Shown piece by piece: positions 13,101-23,800 of a DNA stretch of 64,000 bases. Source of the stretch: Sipunculus nudus (Eukaryota > Annelida > Sipuncula > Golfingiida > Sipunculidae); NCBI GenBank assembly GCA_026874595.1, contig CM049310.1, positions 32,615,558 to 32,679,557 of the forward strand. Direction: 5' to 3'. How positions within the stretch are numbered: the first letter of the stretch is position 1; every line of letters starts with the position of its first letter. Under the pieces are notes generated by a model, which did no database searches, was not told the origin of the DNA, and saw only the letters and a program-made list of their open reading frames with translations. A program made the position numbers and the translations under genes.

Positions 13101-14382
13101 GGTAGACCTGGCAGGTGGGTAAACCAGGCACGTGGGTAGGCCTGACAGGTTGGTAGATCAGGCAGGTGGATAGACCTGGCAGGACGATAGACCAGGCAGG
13201 TCGGTAGACCTGACAGGTGGGTAGACCTGGCAGGTGACTAGACGTGCAGGTGGCAGACCTTGCAGAAGGGTAGACCTGGCAGATGGATAGACCCGGCAGG
13301 TGAGTAGACTGGTAGGTGGGTAGCCCTGGCAGACCTGTGTGTAGACTCGGCAGATGAGTAGGCCAGGCGGGTAAGCAGGTCTGGCAGGTGGGTTGGTGTG
13401 CAAGTGGGTAGACATGCGAGTTGCAGACCGGACATGTAAGTAGACCACACAGTGCGTGGGTAGACCTGGCAGGTGGGTAGAACAGGCAGATATGTAGACC
13501 TAGCAGGTGGTAAGACCAGGCAGATTTGTAGACCAGGCAGATAAGTAGACCTCTTAGATGGATAAACCTGGTAGGTGGTTAGACCTTTCGGGTAAGTAGA
13601 ACTGGCAGGCGGGTATACCGGCAGGTAGGTAGACCAGGCAGGCAGGCAGACCTATTGGATTGGTAGAACAGGCAGGTGGGTACCCCCTGGCAGGTAAGTA
13701 GACCTTTCAAGAAGATAAACCAGACAGGAGGGTAGACCTGGCATGAAATAGACCAATCAATGGGTAGACCTGACGGGTAGGTAGACCAGGCATGTAAGTA
13801 GACCAATCAATGGGTAGACCTGACAGGTAGGTAGACCTGGCATGTAAGTAGACCAATCAATGGGTAGACCTGAAAGGTAGGTAAACCAGTGGCGGATCCA
13901 GGATTTAGGAAAAAGGGGGGGGGGGGGGTCCAACCCAGGAGGACTTATTGGAATCCTAAAAAAAAGTCATCAGGTCCAGAAAAGGGGGGGGGGGGTCCAG
14001 GACGCAAAATTTCGTCTAAACCCCTTTAAAAAGGGTTGCTTCGGGTGAAAAAAAAGGGGGGGGGGTCCGGACCCCCTGGAACCCCCCTCTGGATCCGCTT
14101 CTGTAAACAAGGCATGTTGATAGACCTGGCTAGTGGTTGAAATGACAGACCGATAGTAATTTTATCTGCCAAAATAATGTAAAGACAAAACATAATTCAA
14201 TGCTTCGACAAAATCTCAGAAAAATGCACGGACTTCAGTGCCAGCTGACACGAAGCTTTCAAAATATCTGTTTAGGGACGTTACTAGTGCTGTCGCCTAG
14301 TAGCAAATTCCGAACTACTTCCTTGGCTTGGCACTGTTGACTGAACCAGTCAGGAAGCTGGGCTTAAGAGCAAATAGTATTG

Positions 14383-14458
<76 letters not shown>

Positions 14459-17400
14459 ATATATATATAATTATCTAAATTTGGTCAAAGAAATATTTCT
14501 ATGATCTGATATATTATCGTTTCTTTTGCCATTACTATAAATAATATAAACCAAAGCCATTGTTCATAAATGAAGCGCAATTGATATACCACAGTTTAAA
14601 TCCAATAAAATACACAGCTATGATATTCCAATATCCACCACGATATATAATTACCCCGGTACAGAAGTACCGGTACTGAACATAATACAAGACAAGTATA
14701 TCTTATCTATAGACACATGCCTATTCTCTTTACTCGTCTTGATGCCAGTACTGCATACAACCTGCTCCTTCCTCTGCAGCCTCGTCTAACGGTACCATAC
14801 TTCCCAGAGACGTGCTGTTCCTCATCGACACGTCAAGCAGCATACCTAGCGACATCTGGTGGGAGATCACGCTTGGGCTGTCGGACATCGTCAACAAGGT
14901 GTGTAATGGAGTCGGCCCCGAGCCCGGAAACAACAGGTTCGCGGCATTCGTGTTCAGCAGTAGATCAATAAAGATATTCGACTTCGACGATTATTTAAGT
15001 ATGAGGGACCTTCGGCGGGCTCTGCTGGAGATCCCTTATTACGGAGACAGCACTTGTACTGGAACGGCTCTCAGAGAAGTGAGAGAATGGCTCATCCTTC
15101 CTACTAGTGGTAATTTACTTTTTTTTAAATTTCAGCAGTTATGTGTTTGGTTTGATTTGTCACACAAATCTTGACAAATGAACACATATACACAATAGCT
15201 GAAAAACCAGGTTTCGGGTTTCTAAAAAAACATCCTATATACTTGTACAGAAGAGCGACATTGGTCAAAGGTGGTGCGATGTTATAACTCGGAGTTATAA
15301 GTGGTCTTTAGATAGTACTTTTTTCAAATTAATACTCTTCACCATAGCTCGGAATATCTAAGTTGAGAGTGCCGATTCTTTTTTTTTTATGTTATATCGC
15401 ATTGGGACACGTGGGAAACGATCCAATGTCAACATAATTGCAGTATAAGCGGTCGGTCAAATTCAATAAAGGGTATCAAGGTGCCAAGAAGTGAATCTTT
15501 AACTTATGTCAACATATTCACCATTTTTTTTAATTCATTAAATAATTAATGTACGATGTTATGGACAAATTTTCCATTAAAACCGAAGACGTCCATTTAT
15601 AAATACAAAGAAATTCTTATCGTGTAACCGAAACGGTATTAGATTTCCGAGGTGGAGCCGAGTAATTTCCAAATTTAAAACACAAATTTTATGTACTTCT
15701 TATCTTTGCCCCAATTACATTCCAAATCCATATACACTTCATTGCCAGAAGACCCATTCTCCATATACAAAAATCTTTCGACACCAGATGTCACTACGAG
15801 TAGCTAGTAAGCTCCAAAGAGGTACGAACAAACACGTAAATTTATAAATCCTGTATCTGAGTCCAGATGTGCCTCAATGAATACAGGAACTCTTTCAAAC
15901 TTTTTACAGTCCTTTAAAAAGCTTCTACTTTCTACAAAATGACTTTCGTTTTGTTTAAGATATCTACCATGAAATCTAGCAATCAATTCATGATGACCTC
16001 CAGCCACTTTTTCAGACATCACACAGCCGCTATTCATCAACGTTGTAATACCCTTCAGGACATCACTATCTTGTTATGCGTCTCCTTAACCCACCTTTAC
16101 CTTAGGAAACTTCTTTCCAAATTAGTACTGGAAGCCTGACAACAAGACTGCAGAACGAATATTTATTTTAGGTTACCATCTCTGAAAAATTCGTTCTTTT
16201 AATTTAATGTAATAACAGTAATCCAGTTTGACAGTATACAGAGACTATACAGTATCTCGTGTCAGACAGGTATGCTTAATTGGTTGAAAACACAGTTTAA
16301 GTTGTTAAGAACAATACTTGACAGTTTATTAGAAAGTGTACCGTATTTATACCGTATTTTGTATGATACTGATGCAGTTCATTGTTCGATAATATTGTGT
16401 TCTTTTATTGGGAGTATACAAAAATATAAATCAACATCTGGAACAATATCAAAATAAAAAAGCAAACAAATGTATAGCAGCAAAAAATTCAAACCACTAT
16501 GATTTTAGTTCAATTAATATATAAAAGGGAGGTTTGTTTTATACCTTTATATGGGTGGTTTTAATCCCTTAAATTAACTTACAGTGACAGGTGCGAGGAC
16601 GAACGACGCGAGAAAGGTACGACGTGAGGTGCTGATCCTAACAGACGGTCTCAGCAACTGTAACGACAACGTCACGCAGATGGCCGATGAATTGAAGGGA
16701 GACAGTGTAACGGTGTTCACATTGGCCATTGGCAGGTAACGCCATCTATTGGTGAACAGGGGTTTAAAACTTTGCAGGGCTCTTATTGTCAATTTTCACA
16801 CTTACTGCCAGCCATATTTATAAAGGTATAATGTTAATGATACAGTACTTATTGGAAGTTCAGTTAAATTAATTCTATGAAAACTGACTGTTTTTTCATT
16901 TCCCAATAATGTGATGTCAGTTTATATATAAGTTGCTTGTAGTGATACGATTAACTTAAAAGTGTGCAAGTGTGATGGATACATTAATAGTTGGTTAGAG
17001 AACATCGTCATCTTTCATTAAATATTTTAATACAATCCACAGAGAGTACACCTTTCCAGTTGGCTGATGAAATGCTCTCACGGTGGTTTCTATTGTTGAA
17101 CCCCCAAAATTACATATTGATTTTCTTCATTGTGAAATCAAAAGTCAGTTTAAAGTTAGAAGTGAGACGTATAAAACCTAGAGCATAACCTACGAAAAGC
17201 AAAATCTTCCATTGAACTTGCTGAAAATGAAAAAAAAAATCCAATCAGGCGCAGTGTGCTAGGGTTACTAGTACCTGAAGGTGCACTAAAACTGAGCCTA
17301 CAGTGAAAAAAAAAGACTGGTGAAAAGAATGGGCGACAAGAGAAGTGTTAAACGGTCTCAGTCCTGCCCGACGTTCAAGAAAAACGTTGAATTAATAAAA

Positions 17401-18494
17401 TTTAAGGGAATATGGAACGGCCGTGACTATTTGTCTCTACTGTCAAACTTCACAATAAAAATCTTTCACAATTTAAGAAATTAAAAAAGGATTCTGTTTA
17501 CATTGCACCTACGCATGCTAACCAAATTCTATAATTCTAGTTATAAATATATTTCATTTCCAGTATATATATATATTATACTCTGAATATCAGGGGGAGG
17601 GGGGATGATTACATTGACCCTACGGGGCCTACGCATGCTAACAAAATGCTTTCTGGTACTTATTTCATAACGTCCTTATTAAAATAACATAAATGATGCT
17701 AATTAATCTTACTTTGATGGCTTATATAAATCTATCCTCTTTACTACATCTCATTTATACCTACGCCAGTCATTGTGGAGAAATCATTTCTTTGCTCACA
17801 ATCCCTAACCCTCAGAGTCGTACGTTGTGATTATACGGCACTGGGACTTGGATATCCTCTAATTAATCTATGCTGCAATTGCTTAGACCGTTGGTTATTA
17901 TTTTGGCCACTAAAACTTGTAAATTAAATGGGATTCATTGTCAGGATGGTCATCACTTAATCAGAAACCTCCGTGGCGAACCCGCTAGATGAGTGCAAGT
18001 TATATAATTTGTCGCTAGATGGCAGAACCTGAGACCATGTGGGCCCACTGTTCTTAAATCAGTGTTTGGCCAATAATTCACAAGTTTGCAAATAGCACAA
18101 CCAATGATTTCATGCATATTTACTGGGTCAGACTAAACATGGTTTAAAATATATCAACTTCGAATTTATTCTTTCTGGGCGCTTCTGCTTTACACTTTTA
18201 AAGTAGCACTCTATCAGGTGTGTTTCTACTATGACTAGCTGCAAGGTATAAAATGAATATGACTAAAACGCATTTCATATATCGCATTACGTCACAGTCA
18301 CGAATTATATGATTTTCTCATATCTCAGGTACACTGATAAAGGGAAACGAGAGATCGAGTCACTTGTGTCTAAGCCGTTCGCCGACCACCTGTTCTCACT
18401 GTCAACGTTCACTCAATTCAAAGAACTGACTGTACAGCTGAACGACTACCCGTTCAGCTGCGTACCACTGCCGTTCACGTCAAACCGGAAGTAG
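9930..18494 (+). CDS. Secreted TSP1-like + vWA domain protein, 5 exons (full gene model)
   Basis: Coding exons 9930-10164, 12601-12810, 14780-15109, 16585-16735 and 18329-18494 join in frame to about 363 residues. Introns are GT-AG, phases 1, 1, 1, 2. Domain order: signal peptide 1-17; TSP1-like module about 30-77 with WSVW and four cysteines; linker with furin-type RSKR at 143-146; vWA domain about 158-350. MIDAS is complete: D165-T-S-S-S169, T240 and D279 in LTDG. In the family, vWA domains bind protein ligands through a divalent metal, and TSP1 modules bind matrix or glycans. I infer an extracellular adhesion, matrix or shell-associated role that may be activated by proteolysis. An upstream ATG (9903) would add nine residues; I chose 9930 because it gives the cleaner signal peptide. 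The vWA identification is firm; the ortholog name is unknown. Confidence 0.85.
10400..10583. mobile_element. MITE with 23-bp perfect TIRs, Tc1/mariner-pogo type
   Basis: Begins CAGTGAAACCTCG and ends CGAGGTTTCACTG. The terminal inverted repeats extend to 23 matching bases on each side, and the element is flanked by TA on both sides as expected of a Tc1/mariner-superfamily duplication. It is 184 bp and non-coding. The CAGTG(A/G)AACCTC start is typical of pogo/Tigger-like non-autonomous elements. Confidence 0.85.
11549..11702 (+). repeat. LINE/SINE 3'-tail-like fragment
   Basis: Second copy of the repeat at 7361-7554. The order is the same: AATCCGGATCATGTG, then ACCAAATTCTAATCGATT, a TGAATTATGGTGTGAAC block, an ACACAAAGACGCACAC run and a final TAGAGGCAATTACG. 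It lies inside intron 1. Confidence 0.45.
12316..12360 (+). repeat. Three 15-bp tandem units
   Basis: GGGAAAATGGCATTC occurs twice back to back, followed by a third copy with three changes. Confidence 0.9.
12601..12810 (+). CDS. vWA/TSP1 gene exon 2: linker with furin-type site
   Basis: Acceptor ATATCGCAG at 12592-12600; encodes residues 79-148. The first half contains a charged, probably helical stretch (DTKKTVDRVVKSFSKNFL). Near the end RRSKRQA matches the furin motif R-X-K-R. The donor is GCAG/GTTGGT. The last exon bases already resemble the minisatellite unit that follows. Confidence 0.75.
12803..13886 (+). repeat. 17-bp minisatellite (unit about GTAGACCTGGCAGGTGG)
   Basis: About 60 degenerate copies of a 17-base unit run from the end of exon 2 to 13886 and resume after a MITE at 14104-14130. 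Most units contain CAGGTGGGT or CAGGTAGGT. Exact CAGGTAAGT occurs at 13062-13070 and 13691-13699. Long minus-strand frames through it are repeat artefacts. Confidence 0.95.
13887..14103. mobile_element. G-tract-rich MITE with CAGTGGCGGATCCAG ends
   Basis: Starts CAGTGGCGGATCCAG and ends CTGGATCCGCTTCTG. These are 15-base inverted ends with two mismatches. TAAAC lies on both sides as a probable target duplication, and minisatellite sequence continues on both sides, so the element inserted into the minisatellite. The interior has three long G tracts (up to about 15). Confidence 0.75.
14382..14468. repeat. (AT)n microsatellite
   Basis: Nearly pure AT dinucleotides in intron 2 of the vWA/TSP1 gene. 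Confidence 0.95.
14780..15109 (+). CDS. vWA/TSP1 gene exon 3: first half of vWA domain
   Basis: Acceptor CCTCTGCAG; encodes residues 149-258. Contains DVLFLIDTSSSI, the beta-1 strand with the DXSXS MIDAS motif, then FAAFVFSSRS, and STCTGTALREV with the second MIDAS loop. The donor is AGTG/GTAATT. The exon is GC-richer than the flanking introns. Confidence 0.9.
15110..16584 (+). other. Intron 3 of the vWA/TSP1 gene
   Basis: GT...AG intron of about 1.5 kb. I see no repeat or RNA gene in it. Confidence 0.75.
16585..16735 (+). CDS. vWA/TSP1 gene exon 4: vWA beta-4/beta-5 segment
   Basis: Acceptor TTACAG; encodes residues 259-308 plus two bases of codon 309. Contains VLILTDGLSN, whose Asp is the third MIDAS element, and VTVFTLAIG, the beta-5 strand. 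The donor is GGCAG/GTAACG. The phase 2 exit joins the next exon to read AIGRYTDKG. Confidence 0.9.
16736..18328 (+). other. Intron 4 of the vWA/TSP1 gene
   Basis: GT...AG intron of 1.6 kb. A phrase containing CTACGCATGCTAAC is present at about 17510 and again at about 17628, a small direct repeat. Nothing else is recognised. Confidence 0.75.
18329..18494 (+). CDS. vWA/TSP1 gene exon 5: end of vWA domain and stop
   Basis: Acceptor ATATCTCAG; encodes the last 55 residues and TAG at 18492-18494. EIESLVSKPFADHLFSL followed by F..LTVQL is the typical end of a vWA fold (helix 6, then a 'HVF.V..F..L' phrase). A short basic tail, SNRK, ends the protein. Confidence 0.88.
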
Positions 18495-19590
18495 ACGACA
18501 TTTCACATAGTTACGTCAGATCCGAAGCAGACACTATATCACAATAACAAAACAAATTAAGAGGTTGCTTTTTAAAAAAAAAAACCTTTTCGGAAGAGCG
18601 ATATACATCTTTAAAATATAGGAAATGTAAACTTTAATTTTGTACTAATCTAAATTATAAAATATAATAGAAGGGTCATAGAAGGCTAACCTTATCGATG
18701 ATTATTTTTTTCTCGCTAGGAGGCAAACTGGAATGTGAGGTTGGGTGTGCGTGTTTAATATCTAAAACACAGGATTCCACAGTGTTTGTAATATTAAAAC
18801 GCACCTGCAATTCTCCATACGTATATGTGGCCTTGCAAGATGAATTACCTTATATCAGTGGATCATATGTATACGGTATAGCCGATCGCTCCGGGTCTAG
18901 GTTAAGCTTATACTCCAGTTAGAATTATTCAGTTCTGGTACTCACCTCCTCTCGATATCATGGGGCTGGATGGGAGATGAATGAAACATATTTGAAGTAT
19001 GGCAAATGAATTTGTCACCTACAGTGCAGGAATTCATAAAAATACTCCATTTATAAATTTTGTAAACAGACATGCACTCAAACGTGCAAATTCATCCTAA
19101 TTGTTTTGTCATGTACGCTTGTCCTTATTATGTTTATACATGTATTATGTGTTCAGGTGTTCCTGTGTGTTTTTAATTTACGTGGAGCATCATGAACTCG
19201 ATGAGGTATACAATATGATTTGGCCATAGCTTTTTTTTCTGTATAATTATATACATGTAGAAGAATGTTATATATATAAGGATACATCGAAGAATATACA
19301 TCTCTGGTGAAGGTACTTGTATATCAGCCAGCATATATACGATATATACATATATTATTCACACAATACCTTACATGGTGTTTCGGGCAGCATTCATTAT
19401 TATGCCTTAATTGTGTATGTCAGCACCTACCTTAATTTAATATTTCTAAACTAGACCGAGTGCACATGGCGCTATTCGGTACACCATGCATGATGACTTA
19501 TCATTAAATAACCTTTCTGTCACGGTGCCTTCTTTTCTTTCAGATATTTTCATTTATTTGTAATAAACATTTGAAATGCCAAAAAAAATG
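18495..19590 (+). other. Probable 3' UTR of the vWA/TSP1 gene
   Basis: From the stop codon to just past the first AATAAA I found (19562-19567). Extent is inferred from that signal alone. It contains a 65-codon open stretch at 18722-18919 after an acceptor-like TTTTTCTCGCTAG, with a CEVGCAC cysteine cluster. This might be an alternative last exon. Confidence 0.4.
19562..19567 (+). promoter_or_regulatory. Poly(A) signal, vWA/TSP1 gene
   Basis: AATAAA, followed by a TGTATTTTCTTGTTTTGATG region that fits a downstream GT-rich element. Confidence 0.5.
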
Positions 19591-20857
19591 TATTTTCTTG
19601 TTTTGATGAGTGAGCCTCTCGCTTCATATCAAGGCTGAAATCAATTAACTTTGAAGAAGTCCTATATTATTATATAACGTTAGCTTATAGATCTTTCTAC
19701 AATGTCTAGCATTTATGGTGCAAATAAGGGACGAAACTATAATTTTTCCACAAATTAAAACCATGAAAATAAATTTGAAGTCATTATCAATTTTCCAATT
19801 ATACCCATAAACACTGATATAGATTTAATTATAACAAATTCCACTTATATAAATAACACAAGAACAGCCTTGTGTGAAACCAGTTCCTATTAGCAACTTA
19901 AAGCAATGACAAAAAAAAACCAAATATTCTCAACATTATTGTATATTCCTCATCCCTTCAACCACAGCCCAGAAAGGCAGGTTTCAAAATGTGTTTTCAC
20001 ACCCACCATATATGAGTGTGATTGTGCAAATGCCATCGGATGATACAACCATTAACCACTAGCCATGGAAAAAACTTCCATGCCTAAATTAAATAGAAAT
20101 CCCGACGAGGTTGCCTGGCTGAGAAAATTCTGAGAAAATGATTTATGAATATGAATGAATTTGCTTCAAATTTCTTTTTTTAACTATACATTAGATTTCA
20201 CCATTATGCAGTCTACCCCCCCCCCCCCCGCCCCCCGCATACGCCATAATAACTTCTGCTAATAACGTGGTATGCATATTCCCGTTTCTTTATGAACAGC
20301 TTCCTTAACTTAAAACCTACATTTAATTCATATTTCATATATCCCTTACATCAATCTATCCTTTATACATCTATCTGTAGGCCCCTTATTATATATGTAA
20401 TCATGCAGTCGAAGATCTTTGAAAATCTTAATGACCCCGCGTCCCATTCCGGTTCGCAAATGTAAACACCATCACTGACCAGGTCTTCAAGGTAAACATA
20501 CCGATGTATGAATTTCTTGCATCGAGCACAGAACCATAAAATAAATGTAAAAACATTTGTTCATATCTTATTGAGAGAAGGTCCCACTGAAAATCTATAA
20601 CTTATTTTAACTTTTAGAATAATTACAAAATTTGAGCCAACTTTCCTCATCTCATTTAATATGTCCCCAAGATTACCGGATTTACCAGAAAGTAATGGAT
20701 GAATAGAAGAAAAAATGCAGCTTATTTATTTTGAGATTGGTATTTTTATATGCGGACCTGATTTTCCGAGGCCGCAAATTTTTTTTTATCAAAGCGGTAA
20801 TTCATGCGACACCGGAAACGAAGTGGAATTCCTCACTGGGTATTCCCTCAGCAAAGC
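19591..20857. other. Intergenic region between the vWA gene and URM1
   Basis: AT-rich sequence. It contains a poly-C tract at about 20215-20236. The last 100 bases before the URM1 ATG are GC-richer and hold an ETS-like ACCGGAAAC at 20811-20819, probably in the URM1 promoter or 5' UTR. No TATA box is clear there. Confidence 0.45.
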
Positions 20858-20889
20858 ATGACCGGCAGGAATATCACTCTCGAATTCAG
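20858..20889 (+). CDS. URM1: URM1 exon 1
   Basis: Encodes [10 protein letters not shown] plus the first two bases of a Ser codon; donor CAG/GTAAAT. The start context AAAGCATGA has a purine at -3. Joining to exon 2 reads [11 protein letters not shown], the conserved beta-1/beta-2 of URM1, which supports this short exon despite its 32-base length. Confidence 0.9.
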
Positions 20890-23800
20890 GTAAATAACAT
20901 GTATTCGTTTGTAAAAGCTTAATGTCGAAGTTAATAGAGGGAAATGATAAAATGAGGAGCTCTTCACATTTTCATTTTTTCAACTTCTGAAGGCCTAAAC
21001 ACGGCTGTCCACAGTACAGATCTCTCTTCAAGTGGGCACTCACTGGCTGATTAGCCTACTTAGTAATCCTCCTAACAGTGAGACGGACACTCAGTCTACT
21101 GGCTGATCAGCTGAAGCCTGTGCACCACTGATTCGAAATGTCACCAATTCACATTTGATTCCTATGAAATAAACTCGTAATAAACCAGGGTTCACATTCA
21201 TAGTGTTGGGATTGTTATTCATGTCTATATCATAATTAATAAAGCGTTGGAGTTGTAAATATTATTTCTAGTAATTAAGAACTACAACAATCTGTTTATC
21301 ATATTTGTAACACCCTGATTGAATTTCGAATTTATAGTTCTATCCAGTTGTGTGAAACTGAATAATCTGTATTTGGGAAGGGGTTAATTTTATGCCATTC
21401 ATTGTCGTATTTAAAAGAAAACAAAAGCTATGTAAATAGATAAGAAAAAATTAAGATACTGTAGTGTACAAAAATATCAATGGTGTTTGGTTTATATGGA
21501 TATGAACATTCTATGCAAAGACATTAAAAATTTTGCTTTTATATATATTTTAAATTATTTAAAGGGGCCCAATCAACCATACAGCATGTTTTATTAACAT
21601 AAAAAGTAGCTGCTTCCCTTTAAAATAAATCTGTACCTGCAAAAATATTGCCTTGAAACCGTTTGCTTACTCCTATAAAACAGTGGAATGGGCAAGATCA
21701 CACCAACAGATGTCAACATAAACACAGATCATGGGAGCATGTGCATCAAGGAGCCACAACACGTGTTAATCAGGAGATGCCCTGACTGGTTTGGCCCAAA
21801 AAATCTAATACATAATCCTGTTTGCTGAAACATCTCGTTTGAGGCTCACAATTGATCCTCCGGTAACGTGGCCTTGTTATAGTAAACATACACACATAGA
21901 CTGTGTTTACCAACACACAGATCCATAGCAAGGTGTTAAACGGCTGTGTAAGCCTTGTTATAGTAAACATACACACATAGACTGTGTTTACCAACACACA
22001 GATCCATAGCAAGGTGTTAAACAGCTGTGTATGTGGTACTCAGGTTGTCAACTGGGATGGTTTTGCATGGAAACTTCGTATAATGCTAAATTGAACTGAT
22101 AGTGTGAAAGAAAAGACATACTATTGCTCCTAATTATGTCCCTTTAAGAAATTGGCAAAAATTACATTTGGTGATGAATCAACCATGATGATGAAAATAC
22201 AGTTCCCAACTAAATTAGGAAGTTAACTTCATTACTCTAAGATGAAATATAAAAAATTACAAGTCAATCAGCTTTGTTGTATTAGTTGTTGAGGAGGATT
22301 GGCATAAGATGAATTAGTTCTCTGTTTTTTAATTAATTATAGGAATTCAGGAAATACTCCATGACCCTGACACCCAATCTTTAATATCACTTGCTAAAAT
22401 TATAAGTGCTTGTCAATGTGACTGATATGAAGGAACTTATACTGAAACAAGGCAATTTATCACATTACTTGATCTTAAGACTGTTACAATAATAAAACAT
22501 CAAGCTTTTCAAATATGTTAAGCCTTGAGGTAAATGGGATATATATATCCAATATCACTTCTTATCCAGTCACTTAAAAAAAGCAGTTGAGGAGTCTATT
22601 CTTATGGGCTAGTTCAGGAGCATCTGTACTTTATGGGTGACAGTTTTAGAGCACATTTCAGCCCCCTTCTCAGAACAGCCTCTAGATTTTGTACATAGCT
22701 AACAGGACAAAGGTGCCACACCATGGGTAGTATTTAGAATTTGTTATTTATTACCAAAGAGCAGACAGCTGCTTATTTGACTAACGGTAGGCAGGGCAGG
22801 TAAAAAATTGACTTTAAAAAAATTATGATGTTTGACTTTTTTTATTCAAATCGACTTTTATTGATTTAAATCAGCTTATGATAAATTATTAATTTCCTCA
22901 ATTTTTATTAACAAAATAACAGTTTTTTTGTACAGATTATAATGATGGTAATTAAAATTATTTTAGAGAGTAGTAATTAGTATATAAGGAACTAAACAGA
23001 AAGATTTTGTTTTTAAAATTTGAACATTAGCAAATGTGATTTCAAACTAGGCATATCAGACTGATCATGTTCTATAACCCTATAATATGCTTGCTTACTT
23101 ACATTTCATGACCCATTTCCAAACAAAATTTAATTGAAATAATAAATACAGAATAATACAGTTTTTAATTGAACTGTCAGTCTTCTCTATTTAGTTATAA
23201 TTTACAAAAATATGTGCAATGTTGGTTTCTTCACCATCGCTGGGTAATTATGTTATCAAGTAAGATCTTCAAAATATAATTCAGCCTATCTTCATCACAT
23301 GTTGTCAGCATATATAAAATATAATCCAGGATAGGAAATAGACAAGGTACCAGATAAGTACATCTGCTTGGTAATCTGTGGCACCACGGAACAAAACGTT
23401 CACCCAGAATATATGCTTTTTTTTAAAAATTTTTTATATTTTATGGTGAAAGTAACTGCCTCCATTTTAATGCTGAATTTATCTAATTCTGAATCTAAGT
23501 ATGTACATCTGCAGAGTTTCCATTTCGGTTTGGGACTACTTGACAGGGTGGTGGCACTCGCTTCCTATCATTTTTATTAGCTCAGCTGACTGAAAGTCAT
23601 CTGAGCTATAGCGATCACTCTTTGTCCGTCGTCCGTCTGTCCGTCTGTCCGTCCGTTAACCAGGCACAAATCGTAACCGCTGGACCTAGAACCTTGTAAC
23701 TTGGGATTCTGAGAGGTCCATAAAAAATCTCCTTGGAAACCAGAAATTAGGTCTCTGTTACCCATATCCTTCGAGCTATGTGGCCCCAAAGTACCCCCCA

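Noticed and set aside
12618-13806. Minus-strand frames up to 140 codons rich in YPPGLSTC-like repeats
   Set aside because: They are shadows of the 17-bp minisatellite. The period is not a multiple of three, and the + strand gene model explains the locus.
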